The position numbers were made by a program, and so were the translations under genes. DNA of 12,723 nt from positions 1-12,723 of the forward strand of contig JABFSS010000120.1 in the NCBI GenBank assembly GCA_013140485.1, written 5' to 3'. This DNA comes from Candidatus Peribacteraceae bacterium (GTDB lineage: Bacteria > Patescibacteriota > Gracilibacteria > Peribacterales > Peribacteraceae). Within the stretch, counting starts at the first letter, position 1. Each line of letters opens with the position of its first letter. The notes beneath the pieces are model-generated. The model worked only from the letters and a program-made list of their open reading frames with translations, ran no database searches and was not told where the DNA came from. Shown here piece after piece: positions 5,794 through 11,918 of this stretch.

Positions 5794-6687
5794 GGATTCC
5801 AACCATTCCTCGAACATCTTCTTCCCCACCTTCCACCGCCCCCGTTCCCGGAACGCGGGCATGGATTGCTGCTTTGCGGCATTGGCCAAGCTCTGGGGCG
5901 ATCGTTCCGGATGAATTTTCGCGAGCTTGCTGAGGAGAACAATTTCGTCCCCGCGAAGGTACGCAATGCGCTTGTGGAAGCTTTCCTTAAGGAGGGGAGT
6001 GACGGCGTGCTCGAATTCCTTCACGGACTGATTCTTGTCGTACGCGCGCAGCGCCTCGTAATAGTGCTGCTTCTCTTTGTTGCGGATGATGATGGGCGGG
6101 TAGCCGTGCGATTTGAGTTGGAAATTGAGCAGCGCACGTCCGACTCTGCCGTTGCCGTCGCGGAAAGGATGAATGTGCTCGAATGCCAGATGGAACAAGA
6201 CAATACGGTCCAGAGGATCCCCAGGCGCGCTATGGTATTCACTCACGATATCTGTCATGAGCGCCGGGAGATGATGCGGGCCGGGAGCGATGTGCGGACC
6301 CACACGCACATATTCGTCTTTCTGGCGGAACCGCCCCGCGATTTCGTCGTTGATGTTGCTGAGCAGCGTCTTGTGAATGAAGAACATGAGCTCCTCGTTG
6401 AGCGCGTGCTTCTTGCGAATTTTTTCGTCGAGGTACTGCGTGACTGCACCTAAATTAATCGCTTCAAAAATCTCACGCTTGCTGTGATGCGACGGCAGCT
6501 CCTGGCGAAACAGAATTTTTTCCGTCTCATCAAGCGTGAGCGTCGAATTCTCAATCGCGTTCGAGTTGTACACGGACTCGGGAAGCTCTGCTTCTTCCAA
6601 GAGCCGGAGCAGCGAGTCCTTCCCGATTCGCAATTGATCGAATTCCTCCTTCAGTTCGCCGATGCTGTGAAGTGCAGTACCGTGCAT
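5791..6687 (-). CDS. Fic-domain protein (AMPylase type) with N-terminal inhibitory motif
   Basis: 298 aa. A Fic_N-like region (about 30-100) carries the inhibitory consensus (S/T)xxxE(G/N) as S42-NAI-E46-N47. The Fic core follows (about 100-215) with the complete active-site motif HPFRDGNGRVGR at 173-184 (catalytic H173, acidic D177, R181 and R184). A C-terminal helical tail (about 240-298) looks like a winged-helix DNA-binding or target-binding domain. Fic enzymes with an N-terminal inhibitory helix (class II) transfer AMP from ATP to a hydroxyl side chain and are held off by the glutamate, here E46. No antitoxin-like partner is adjacent, consistent with the inhibitor being fused. The target is unknown. 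The ATG at 6687 follows an AT-rich region rich in TATA-like hexamers; TATATT ends 11 nt upstream. tRNA-Trp follows 32 nt downstream. Confidence 0.93.
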   Translation of the reverse strand: MHGTALHSIGELKEEFDQLRIGKDSLLRLLEEAELPESVYNSNAIENSTLTLDETEKILFRQELPSHHSKREIFEAINLGAVTQYLDEKIRKKHALNEELMFFIHKTLLSNINDEIAGRFRQKDEYVRVGPHIAPGPHHLPALMTDIVSEYHSAPGDPLDRIVLFHLAFEHIHPFRDGNGRVGRALLNFQLKSHGYPPIIIRNKEKQHYYEALRAYDKNQSVKEFEHAVTPLLKESFHKRIAYLRGDEIVLLSKLAKIHPERSPQSLANAAKQQSMPAFRERGRWKVGKKMFEEWLES

Positions 6688-6762
6688 TTATAGGTGAAAA
6701 TATACATATATATTATCAAATTCATCTATATAAATCAACTATTTATGTGAATTTTTAGCCAC
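6688..6762 (-). promoter_or_regulatory. AT-rich Fic promoter region
   Basis: Strongly AT-rich compared with the rest of the window. A -10 candidate TATATT (minus, 6699-6704) lies 11 nt before the ATG, but overlapping TATA-like hexamers prevent a unique call. Inverted arms AAATTCA (6718-6724) and TGAATTT (6750-6756) could be an operator or may be chance in AT-rich DNA. Confidence 0.35.
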
Positions 6763-7134
6763 CTACGCATTCATTGCCCGCTCTATTCTCTCACGTATTG
6801 TTGTAACGTCGCTCCGCTGTTCGGGCGGGATGGTCATACAGTCAAAATCACCGGTAAAAACTGGGCTTTTTACGCCCAATAGTTGTGTTTGTATTCCGAT
6901 TCTCTCATTGAAAAGAGAATATGCGGTTCTCCGATTAACAAGAATAGACCGAAGACCGGGAGTCGTCTGAGCAATTTCCCACAATGCACGAAAAGCATTC
7001 ATGATTTTTTGCGCGAGTTCAATAATATCCTCACTCACCGCGCTCTCGAGTGCGAGACTCCGTTCATCGCAGATTGTGCCAAATTCATCCAGAGCCCTCG
7101 CTCTCATTAGAACCAGCGTTTCATTGATAGCCAT
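6763..7134 (-). CDS. Hypothetical protein, 123 aa
   Basis: No family recognised. The protein is soluble and mostly helical by appearance, with no signal peptide or membrane segment; a central segment (about residues 60-95) looks more ordered. It has a promoter of its own (TTGACA, 15 nt, TATAAT) that ends 11 nt before the ATG, and the -10 lies between inverted arms TAGGAGA/TCTCCTA. It starts 57 nt after the TopA stop on the same strand, so read-through from topA is also possible. Fic lies 75 nt further downstream. The context gives no clear role. Confidence 0.7.
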   Translation of the reverse strand: MAINETLVLMRARALDEFGTICDERSLALESAVSEDIIELAQKIMNAFRALWEIAQTTPGLRSILVNRRTAYSLFNERIGIQTQLLGVKSPVFTGDFDCMTIPPEQRSDVTTIRERIERAMNA

Positions 7135-7172
7135 AGGAGAAGGAAATTATACTCTCCTACTTTTTCTGTCAA
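7134..7172 (-). promoter_or_regulatory. Promoter of the 123-aa gene with palindrome around the -10
   Basis: Minus strand -35 TTGACA (7167-7172), 15-nt spacer, -10 TATAAT (7146-7151). Inverted arms TAGGAGA (7134-7140) and TCTCCTA (7153-7159) flank the -10, a layout suited to a repressor site. Both hexamers are perfect but the spacing is short, suggesting a regulated promoter. Confidence 0.5.
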
Positions 7173-7191
7173 ACGCCTCCACTCTCCACGT

Positions 7192-9591
7192 TTATCCTCT
7201 CTTCCTCCACTTACTCGGCCCTCGGATACGCTTCTTCGCGAGCAGGTCGGCAGCTTCTTCGAGGGTGATCGTCTGCGGGTCACGCTTCTTGCCGAGGCTC
7301 GCATTCGTCTTGCCGTCCGTCGCATAGGGACCGAAGCGGCCGTCTTTGATCAGGATTTTTGCGCCCGTCATCGGATCGTCGCCGAGCTCGCGCAGAGGCG
7401 TCGCGGCTTTGAGTTTCGCGGCTTGGTTTTCCGTCATGAGCGTGACGGCGTCGGCGAAATTGATCGTGACGGGATCGCGGTCTTTGGGGAGCGTCGTCGT
7501 GACCTCGCCGCACTTGAGATATGGACCGAAGCGGCCGAGGAAGACCGTCATCGTGTTGCCATCGTGCGCGCCGAGCTCACGCGGGAAGCTGAGGAGACCG
7601 AGCGCCAGCTCCAGCGTGACGTTGTCGATGGAAACGTTTTTGGGGAGCGACGCGCTCTTCAGCTTGGGTTTGACAACCTTCGGAGCTTTTGCCTCGCGGG
7701 TCGAAGACCCACGCTGGCCCTTTTTGGCTTTGGGAGCCTTCTCCACAGGTTCGAATTTACCGAGCTGAACATACGGACCGAATCGTCCGATACGCGCGAT
7801 GACGGGGAGACCGGTCTTGGGATCCGTTCCGACTTCGCGCTCCTTCATCACGTCGCTCTTCTGGATTTCCTCCGTTTTTTTGTCCACGAGGATTTTGAAC
7901 GGACCGTAGAACGCTTTCAGGAATTTCGGCGCGGTCTCTTCGCCTTCGGCAATGTGGTCGAGCTTCTGTTCCATGTGCGCGGTAAACGCGAGATCAACGA
8001 TATCGGGGAAGTGCTCGGCAAGCAGGTCGGTGACCATGAAGGCGACATCCTGCGGAATGAGCTGCTTGTTGTCTTTGAGAATGTATCCGCGCGCCTGAAT
8101 GGTGTTGATGGTCGGCGCGTACGTACTCGGGCGGCCAATGCCTTCTTCTTCCATCTTTTTGACGAGACTGGCTTCCGTGTAACGGGCGGGCGGCTTGGTG
8201 AAGTGCTGCTCGGTCTTGAGGAGTTCGGTGAGGTTCACCTTTTCGCCCTCTTTGAGAGGGGGAAGCAGCTTGTCGCCTTCGTCGACGTCGTCTTCTTTTT
8301 TGACGTGATCTTCATCGCGGCCTTCTTGATACAGACGGAGATAGCCGTCGAAGACGACCGTCTGACCGGTGGCACGGAACGTGTAATTTTTAGCTGAGAT
8401 GTCGGCACCCACGCGCTTGAGTTCCGCCGACGCCATCTGCGTCGCCATCGTTCGATTCCAGATGAGCGTGTAGAGCTTGAGTTGCTGGTGATCGAGCACG
8501 CCCTCGAGCGACGCAGGAATCCGTTCGAGCTCGGTGGGGCGGATCGCTTCGTGCGCCTCTTGCGCGCCCTTCGCTTTCTTCTTATACACGCGCGGCTCGG
8601 CGATCACGTACTCGCGGCCATAGTGACTCTCGATCGTGCGCTTGGCGTCCTCAAGCGCCTTTTGGCTGAGGTTGGTCGAGTCCGTACGCATGTAGGTGAT
8701 GAGACCGGTGTGGCCCGCACCCTTGCCGAGGCTCACGCCTTCGTACAGCTGCTGAGCGATCATCATCGTCTGTTTAACCGAAAACCCGAGTTTGCGCGCG
8801 CCTTCCTGCTGCAACGTGGACGTGGTGAACGGAGCCGGCGGATTCTTTTTGAGCTCTTTCTCTTCTACGGACGCCACCGAGTACTCCGCGCCTTCGAGAT
8901 CTTTGAGAATTTGTTTCACCTCCGCCTCGCTTCCGGGCTCGAGTTTCTTGCCGTCTTTTTTACTGAGCGCGGCAGTGAACGGCTGCTTCGCGGAATTTTC
9001 GAGCAACGCGTCAACCGACCAGTACTCCACCGGCGTGAACGCTTTGATCTCGCGCTCGCGGTCGACGATGATCCGCACCGCGACGGATTGCACGCGGCCG
9101 GCGGAGAGTCCTCGGTACACTTTCTTCCAGAGGAAAGGGGAGAGTGTGTAGCCGACCAAACGGTCGAGCACGCGGCGCGCCTGTTGGGCGTGCACGAGGT
9201 TCATTTCGAGATGGCGGGGGGTTTCGATCGCGTGCCGGATGGCCGTTTCGGTGATTTCGTGAAAGACGATGCGGTTCACGGTTTTCGGGTCCTCCTTTAA
9301 TACCTCGCATAAATGCCAACCGATGGCTTCCCCTTCACGATCTTCATCAGTCGCGATCCAGAGGTCGTCGGCTTCTTTAAGGGCTGCTTTGAGTTTTTTC
9401 ACGACGGTCTGTTTCTCTTCCGGCACTTCGTAGTCGGCTTCAAAATTATGATCGACATCCACCGAAATTTTGGAACTCGGCAAATCGCGCACGTGGCCCA
9501 TGCTCGCTTCGACCGTATAGTCTTTTCCCAAAAACTTTTTGATGGTCTTGGCTTTGGCCGGACTTTCTACAATGACTAAGTGATGGGGCAT
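7192..9591 (-). CDS. topA: DNA topoisomerase I (type IA)
   Basis: 799 aa. TOPRIM domain at the N-terminus with E9 (VIVESPAKAKTI) and D82/D84/E86 (TDEDREGEA). The catalytic tyrosine is Y300 in GLITYMRTDS, and the IGRPSTYAPTI motif is at 485-495. The C-terminus has three short Topo_C-type repeats centred on GRFGPY (602-607, 686-691, 751-756) instead of CxxC zinc ribbons, joined by a Lys/Ala-rich linker (about 612-650). The enzyme relaxes negatively supercoiled DNA by passing one strand through a transient 5'-phosphotyrosyl break. The promoter TTGACA, 17 nt, TAGTCT ends 9 nt before the ATG, so the message is nearly leaderless. Upstream and divergent lies the HU gene, so two determinants of chromosome topology flank the same intergenic region. 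Confidence 0.98.
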   Translation of the reverse strand: MPHHLVIVESPAKAKTIKKFLGKDYTVEASMGHVRDLPSSKISVDVDHNFEADYEVPEEKQTVVKKLKAALKEADDLWIATDEDREGEAIGWHLCEVLKEDPKTVNRIVFHEITETAIRHAIETPRHLEMNLVHAQQARRVLDRLVGYTLSPFLWKKVYRGLSAGRVQSVAVRIIVDREREIKAFTPVEYWSVDALLENSAKQPFTAALSKKDGKKLEPGSEAEVKQILKDLEGAEYSVASVEEKELKKNPPAPFTTSTLQQEGARKLGFSVKQTMMIAQQLYEGVSLGKGAGHTGLITYMRTDSTNLSQKALEDAKRTIESHYGREYVIAEPRVYKKKAKGAQEAHEAIRPTELERIPASLEGVLDHQQLKLYTLIWNRTMATQMASAELKRVGADISAKNYTFRATGQTVVFDGYLRLYQEGRDEDHVKKEDDVDEGDKLLPPLKEGEKVNLTELLKTEQHFTKPPARYTEASLVKKMEEEGIGRPSTYAPTINTIQARGYILKDNKQLIPQDVAFMVTDLLAEHFPDIVDLAFTAHMEQKLDHIAEGEETAPKFLKAFYGPFKILVDKKTEEIQKSDVMKEREVGTDPKTGLPVIARIGRFGPYVQLGKFEPVEKAPKAKKGQRGSSTREAKAPKVVKPKLKSASLPKNVSIDNVTLELALGLLSFPRELGAHDGNTMTVFLGRFGPYLKCGEVTTTLPKDRDPVTINFADAVTLMTENQAAKLKAATPLRELGDDPMTGAKILIKDGRFGPYATDGKTNASLGKKRDPQTITLEEAADLLAKKRIRGPSKWRKRG

Positions 9592-9600
9592 CGAGGCCGA

Positions 9601-9629
9601 AGACTAGTGACCGCATGAGAGGCTGTCAA
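9601..9629 (-). promoter_or_regulatory. Promoter of topA
   Basis: Minus strand consensus -35 TTGACA (9624-9629), 17-nt spacer, -10 TAGTCT (9601-9606), then 9 nt to the ATG. The predicted leader is 2-3 nt. Confidence 0.7.
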
Positions 9630-9639
9630 AATAGAAAAA

Positions 9640-9830
9640 ATTTGTGATACGGAATTTTCCGCTCGCACTGGGGCTTAAATCCGTTCCACAGGGGAGTGGA
9701 ACGCCGACGCTCGAGACCATTGACAGAGAAAAATTCTGATCGGCACTGCATGATTTTCCGAAGTGAGCGCATCGTCGGCGATCATCTTTGGTGATCACTA
9801 TTTATGGCTTAACAGAGCCATTTTTATGCA
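9640..9830. other. Structured intergenic region, candidate non-coding RNA
   Basis: This is most of the 339-bp gene-free stretch between topA and HU. It holds a hairpin with arms CGTTCCAC (9682-9689) and GTGGAACG (9696-9703), and a long-range stem CGCCGACG (9702-9709) with CGTCGGCG (9773-9780) enclosing about 63 nt. A small GATCA/TGATC hairpin (9780-9796) and a terminator-like hairpin ATGGCT/AGCCAT (9804-9821) followed by T residues on the plus strand complete it. The minus strand also has a weak hairpin (CGGAA/TTCCG, 9651-9662) followed by AAATTTTTT. No clear promoter for an RNA was found on either strand, and I recognise no RNA family. No convincing protein is encoded. Confidence 0.35.
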
Positions 9831-9837
9831 TTTATGT

Positions 9838-9884
9838 CTTGCGTAAGCGGAAAACTCGTGTGTGATGGCTTGCGGTAGCGGAAA
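9838..9884 (+). repeat. Two direct repeats upstream of HU
   Basis: CTTGCGTAAGCGGAAA (9838-9853) and CTTGCGGTAGCGGAAA (9869-9884) agree at 14 of 16 positions with a 31-bp period, about three helical turns. They lie 47-93 bp before the HU start and could be a regulator or HU self-binding site. Confidence 0.4.
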
Positions 9885-9913
9885 GCAAGGGTACAGTTCG
9901 CGGCATCTACTCT
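9870..9913 (+). promoter_or_regulatory. Possible HU promoter elements
   Basis: Candidate boxes are TTGCGG (9870-9875), 16 nt, TACAGT (9892-9897), giving a leader of about 27 nt; or TACTCT (9908-9913), giving about 10 nt. Neither is strong. The leader is pyrimidine-rich with no Shine-Dalgarno sequence. Confidence 0.3.
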
Positions 9914-9930
9914 CTTTCCCCATCCTCTTT

Positions 9931-10206
9931 ATGTCCAAGCAGGATTTGATCGCCGCGATTGCGGACGCAGCCGGCATCACCAAGCGCGCCGCAGCAGACG
10001 CTCTCCAGGCCGTCATCAATATCGTTGTGAAGAACCTGAAGAAGGGCACACCGGTGACGATCACGGGCTTCGGCACCTTTAAGCTCAGCCACCGCGCTGC
10101 TCGTATGGGCGTCAACCCGCGCAACCCGACACAGAGGATCTCCATCCCCGCGATGAAAGTTCCGTCCTTCAAGGCCGGAAAGACATTGAAGGATGCAGTT
10201 CGATAA
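9931..10206 (+). CDS. hup: HU/IHF-family DNA-binding protein
   Basis: 91 aa, the usual HU length. The sequence begins MSKQDLIAAIADAAG, has the helix-turn-helix body, then the family signature GFGTF (46-50), R58-M59-G60-V61-N62-P63, and the DNA-minor-groove arm with RNP (64-66) and the C-terminal motif FKAGKTLKDAV. HU bends and compacts DNA as a homodimer. The frame is open further upstream, but the ATG at 9931 gives the canonical N-terminus. A clear intrinsic terminator follows 24 nt after the stop. It is divergent from topA across a structured intergenic region. Whether it is HU or IHF-like cannot be settled by eye; a single short copy fits HU. Confidence 0.96.
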   Translation: MSKQDLIAAIADAAGITKRAAADALQAVINIVVKNLKKGTPVTITGFGTFKLSHRAARMGVNPRNPTQRISIPAMKVPSFKAGKTLKDAVR

Positions 10207-10229
10207 TCGAATCCGTTTTCAAATGAAAG

Positions 10230-10256
10230 AGCCTCCGTAACCGGGGGCTTTTTCTA
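10230..10256 (+). terminator. Intrinsic terminator of the HU gene
   Basis: Eight-bp stem AGCCTCCG (10230-10237) with CGGGGGCT (10242-10249), one G-U pair, tetraloop TAAC, then TTTTTCT. It is the clearest rho-independent terminator in the window. Confidence 0.88.
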
Positions 10257-10277
10257 TTCCTTTTCCTCTTCCTCTTC

Positions 10278-10314
10278 CTCGGTACGCTCAGCGCGCCGCG
10301 CTGAGCTACTCGGA
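10278..10314. repeat. Palindromic repeat family B, copy 3
   Basis: CTCGGTAC, then 10-bp arms GCTCAGCGCG (10286-10295) and CGCGCTGAGC (10297-10306), then TACTCGGAATGACA. It follows a short TCTTCC tandem tract (about 10260-10279) after the HU terminator. Arms differ from the other two copies but are perfectly self-complementary. Confidence 0.7.
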
Positions 10315-10349
10315 ATGACAGTTCTATTAATTCTTCATTCTCCCGTCTG

Positions 10350-10358
10350 TGCTATCCT
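10350..10358 (+). promoter_or_regulatory. Extended -10 promoter of the 64-aa gene
   Basis: TGCTATCCT with the hexamer TATCCT at 10353-10358, followed by 9 nt and the ATG at 10368. It matches the extended -10 boxes of the M23 and GNAT genes, which supports the small gene being real and its mRNA being nearly leaderless. Confidence 0.5.
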
Positions 10359-10367
10359 TAACGACCT

Positions 10368-10562
10368 ATGGGATCTCTGGCTGCTGTACCGTCCGACGAT
10401 TTGGCATTTGAGCTCCCTGATGCGGCATTCAGGGATTTAGACGTCATGGACCATTGTGAATCGCTCTATCGCCCACATGAAGACCGGCAGAGATGTCGAC
10501 GCCTTATGGATGGGTCATGGAAACCGCCACCGGATGAAGCAAACGCCGATGTGAACGAGTAG
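10368..10562 (+). CDS. Small acidic hypothetical protein, 64 aa
   Basis: No family recognised. The peptide is rich in Asp, Arg and Pro, with no signal sequence or membrane segment, and carries two cysteines (C30 and C43). Evidence for a real gene is indirect: an extended -10 TGCTATCCT placed 9 nt before the ATG, as at other genes here, and a position 51 bp before khpB on the same strand. It could be translated alone or lie in the leader of khpB. It may also be spurious; nothing in the protein itself proves coding. Confidence 0.5.
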   Translation: MGSLAAVPSDDLAFELPDAAFRDLDVMDHCESLYRPHEDRQRCRRLMDGSWKPPPDEANADVNE

Positions 10563-10613
10563 GTTTCTTCTCACCATATCTGCCGCTATCATCTCTCCAC
10601 CTCCGTTTTGGAT

Positions 10614-11174
10614 ATGGATAACAAGTTCATCGAATCCACCCTCGGCCAGCTCCTCACCTTCCTCTCCCTCCCGTTTGACGCAATCAACGTGACCGAGGAA
10701 GAGGGCGGCATCACGCGCGTCGATATCGTGAGTAACCAGGCAAGCCGGATCATCGGCTGGCATGGGGAAACGCTGAATGGACTGCAGCACTTGCTCAAGT
10801 CGATCGTCCGCTCGAAGGAACATTTGGAGAAGAGTCCGTTCATCGTGGTCGACGTCGACGGCTACCGCCGCATGCAGGAAGACAAAGTACGAAAGATCGC
10901 CGAGCAGAAAGCGGACTTCGTCCGTCGGACGGGATCCCGAATCGCACTCGCGCCGATGTCGCCGTACTTCCGCCGCATCGTGCACCTCCACATCGCGAAT
11001 ACTCCGACGATGAGCGACCTCGCCACGGAGAGCGTCGGCGAAGGGGATTACCGCCAGATCGTGCTGAGAATGAAAGATGAAAAGCATCACGTCCCGACGT
11101 CAAATTCAGCGCCCAGTGAAGAGCTCTCACCGGTGATGGCGAAGGATGATGGGTTGGAAAACCTGGATATTTAA
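10614..11174 (+). CDS. khpB: KhpB/Jag-type KH-R3H RNA-binding protein
   Basis: 186 aa from the ATG at 10614; a TTG two codons earlier is less likely. A KH domain (about 35-85) has the nucleic-acid loop GWHG at 48-51 in RIIGWHGETL. An R3H domain (about 90-155) has its RxxxH signature at R120-H124 (RRIVH) and continues IANTPTMSDLATESVG. A Ser/Glu-rich tail follows. The Jag-N domain found in Firmicutes is absent, as in many short KhpB proteins. KhpB with KhpA binds many transcripts and in Firmicutes influences cell division and elongation. In many bacteria the gene follows yidC and rnpA; here it does not. A -10-like TATCAT (10587-10592) lies 21 nt before the ATG. The stop codon overlaps that of the convergent GNAT gene. 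Confidence 0.92.
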   Translation: MDNKFIESTLGQLLTFLSLPFDAINVTEEEGGITRVDIVSNQASRIIGWHGETLNGLQHLLKSIVRSKEHLEKSPFIVVDVDGYRRMQEDKVRKIAEQKADFVRRTGSRIALAPMSPYFRRIVHLHIANTPTMSDLATESVGEGDYRQIVLRMKDEKHHVPTSNSAPSEELSPVMAKDDGLENLDI

Positions 11175-11854
11175 TCTTCCTTTTTCTCAGGCGAAAGGAG
11201 GAACCCTGTCCATCCCTGTTTTTGTAGTTCTAACAGTTCATCGGCATTGGTCTTGCCACCATGAAAACGAATAACTTCCTCAAAAGGAATTTCTCTGTAT
11301 CCATGTGAGATGCACCATTGCTTCACTCTCTGAGTTTTAGTTTCCATGAGAATATGTGCATCCGGCTGTATTCGTTGGATTTCAAATTGTCGCAATTTCA
11401 TAAGCTGCGAACCGATGCCGCGACCCCGGAATTTGGGGAATACGGATCCCCGCTGCATCGCAAAAACCGGTTTTCCGTCAGTGGGATGCGTGCCGATTTG
11501 GAGAAAGCCTCCCGCCCCGGCAAGCTCACCGTCAACAGTTGCAGTGACCATCTGTCCTTCTTTTTGTAGTGTTTTCATGCCTTCAGCAGCAAAGCCTGCT
11601 TTTTCGCGCTTGCCGAGAAAAGGAGAAATGGCCTGAAGAATTTTCCATTTTGTGTACGATCTCTGATGACGAGGAATGGCCTGAGAGAGAAGGTCTCGCA
11701 AAGTATTGCGCAATTTTCCGATGAATGAATCCGGCATGTTATGTGTGCCTTCAATAAGATTGAGTGCAAGTTTCCATCGGGCTCGCTCATCAATGAGACC
11801 ACTCGCTTTATCCCCGAACTGGAACTCGACGTGCTGATGTTTGTGTTCGGACAT
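11171..11854 (-). CDS. GNAT-family N-acetyltransferase
   Basis: 227 aa. The acetyl-CoA pyrophosphate-binding motif A is clear at about 136-152, with the Q/RxxGxG-type core RGRGIG at 143-148 after a beta strand. The downstream motif HGY (184-186) matches the usual HGF position. A 75-residue helical N-terminal extension precedes the GNAT fold and a C-terminal extension (about 190-227) follows. The substrate cannot be inferred; family members acetylate amino groups of small molecules, antibiotics or proteins. The start follows the extended -10 TGCTATACT by 7 nt, so the mRNA is predicted to be leaderless. The TAA stop shares bases with the khpB stop in TTAA. Confidence 0.88.
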   Translation of the reverse strand: MSEHKHQHVEFQFGDKASGLIDERARWKLALNLIEGTHNMPDSFIGKLRNTLRDLLSQAIPRHQRSYTKWKILQAISPFLGKREKAGFAAEGMKTLQKEGQMVTATVDGELAGAGGFLQIGTHPTDGKPVFAMQRGSVFPKFRGRGIGSQLMKLRQFEIQRIQPDAHILMETKTQRVKQWCISHGYREIPFEEVIRFHGGKTNADELLELQKQGWTGFLLSPEKKED

Positions 11855-11873
11855 TCTGCTTAGTATAGCAGAA
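11854..11873 (-). promoter_or_regulatory. GNAT promoter: extended -10 inside an inverted repeat
   Basis: Minus strand TGCTATACT with hexamer at 11863-11868, 7-8 nt before the ATG at 11854. Inverted arms TTCTGCT (11854-11860) and AGCAGAA (11867-11873) surround the -10 and include the start codon. This could be an operator or a 5'-end hairpin. A weak -35 (CTGACG) overlaps the neighbouring hairpin. Confidence 0.55.
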
Positions 11874-11886
11874 AAGGAGTCGTTTC

Positions 11887-11916
11887 GTCAGCTCAGACGA
11901 CGGCGTCTGAGCTGAC
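11887..11916 (-). other. Perfect 13-bp hairpin between dnaJ and the GNAT gene
   Basis: Arms GTCAGCTCAGACG (11887-11899) and CGTCTGAGCTGAC (11904-11916) around ACGG. It begins 2 nt after the dnaJ stop on the minus strand, so it probably shapes the dnaJ mRNA 3' end. No U-tract follows, so classical termination is not certain, and it could be another dispersed palindrome. Confidence 0.6.
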
Positions 11917-11918
11917 CT

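Noticed and set aside
7695..7713. Short palindrome (GGGTC-GAA-GACCC) in the TopA linker as a third in-frame element
   Set aside because: Arms are only 5 bp and the flanks match neither repeat family A nor B; chance is likely.
7423..9300. Long open frames on the plus strand opposite topA
   Set aside because: Shadow frames of a highly conserved gene; no motifs and no plausible promoter or start context.
9604..9798. 64-codon GTG-started frame on the minus strand upstream of topA
   Set aside because: It has an unnatural composition, no family, and overlaps the hairpins and topA promoter.
10258..10279. TCTTCC tandem tract as a variable microsatellite
   Set aside because: Only about three units and outside any gene or promoter box; no sign of phase variation.
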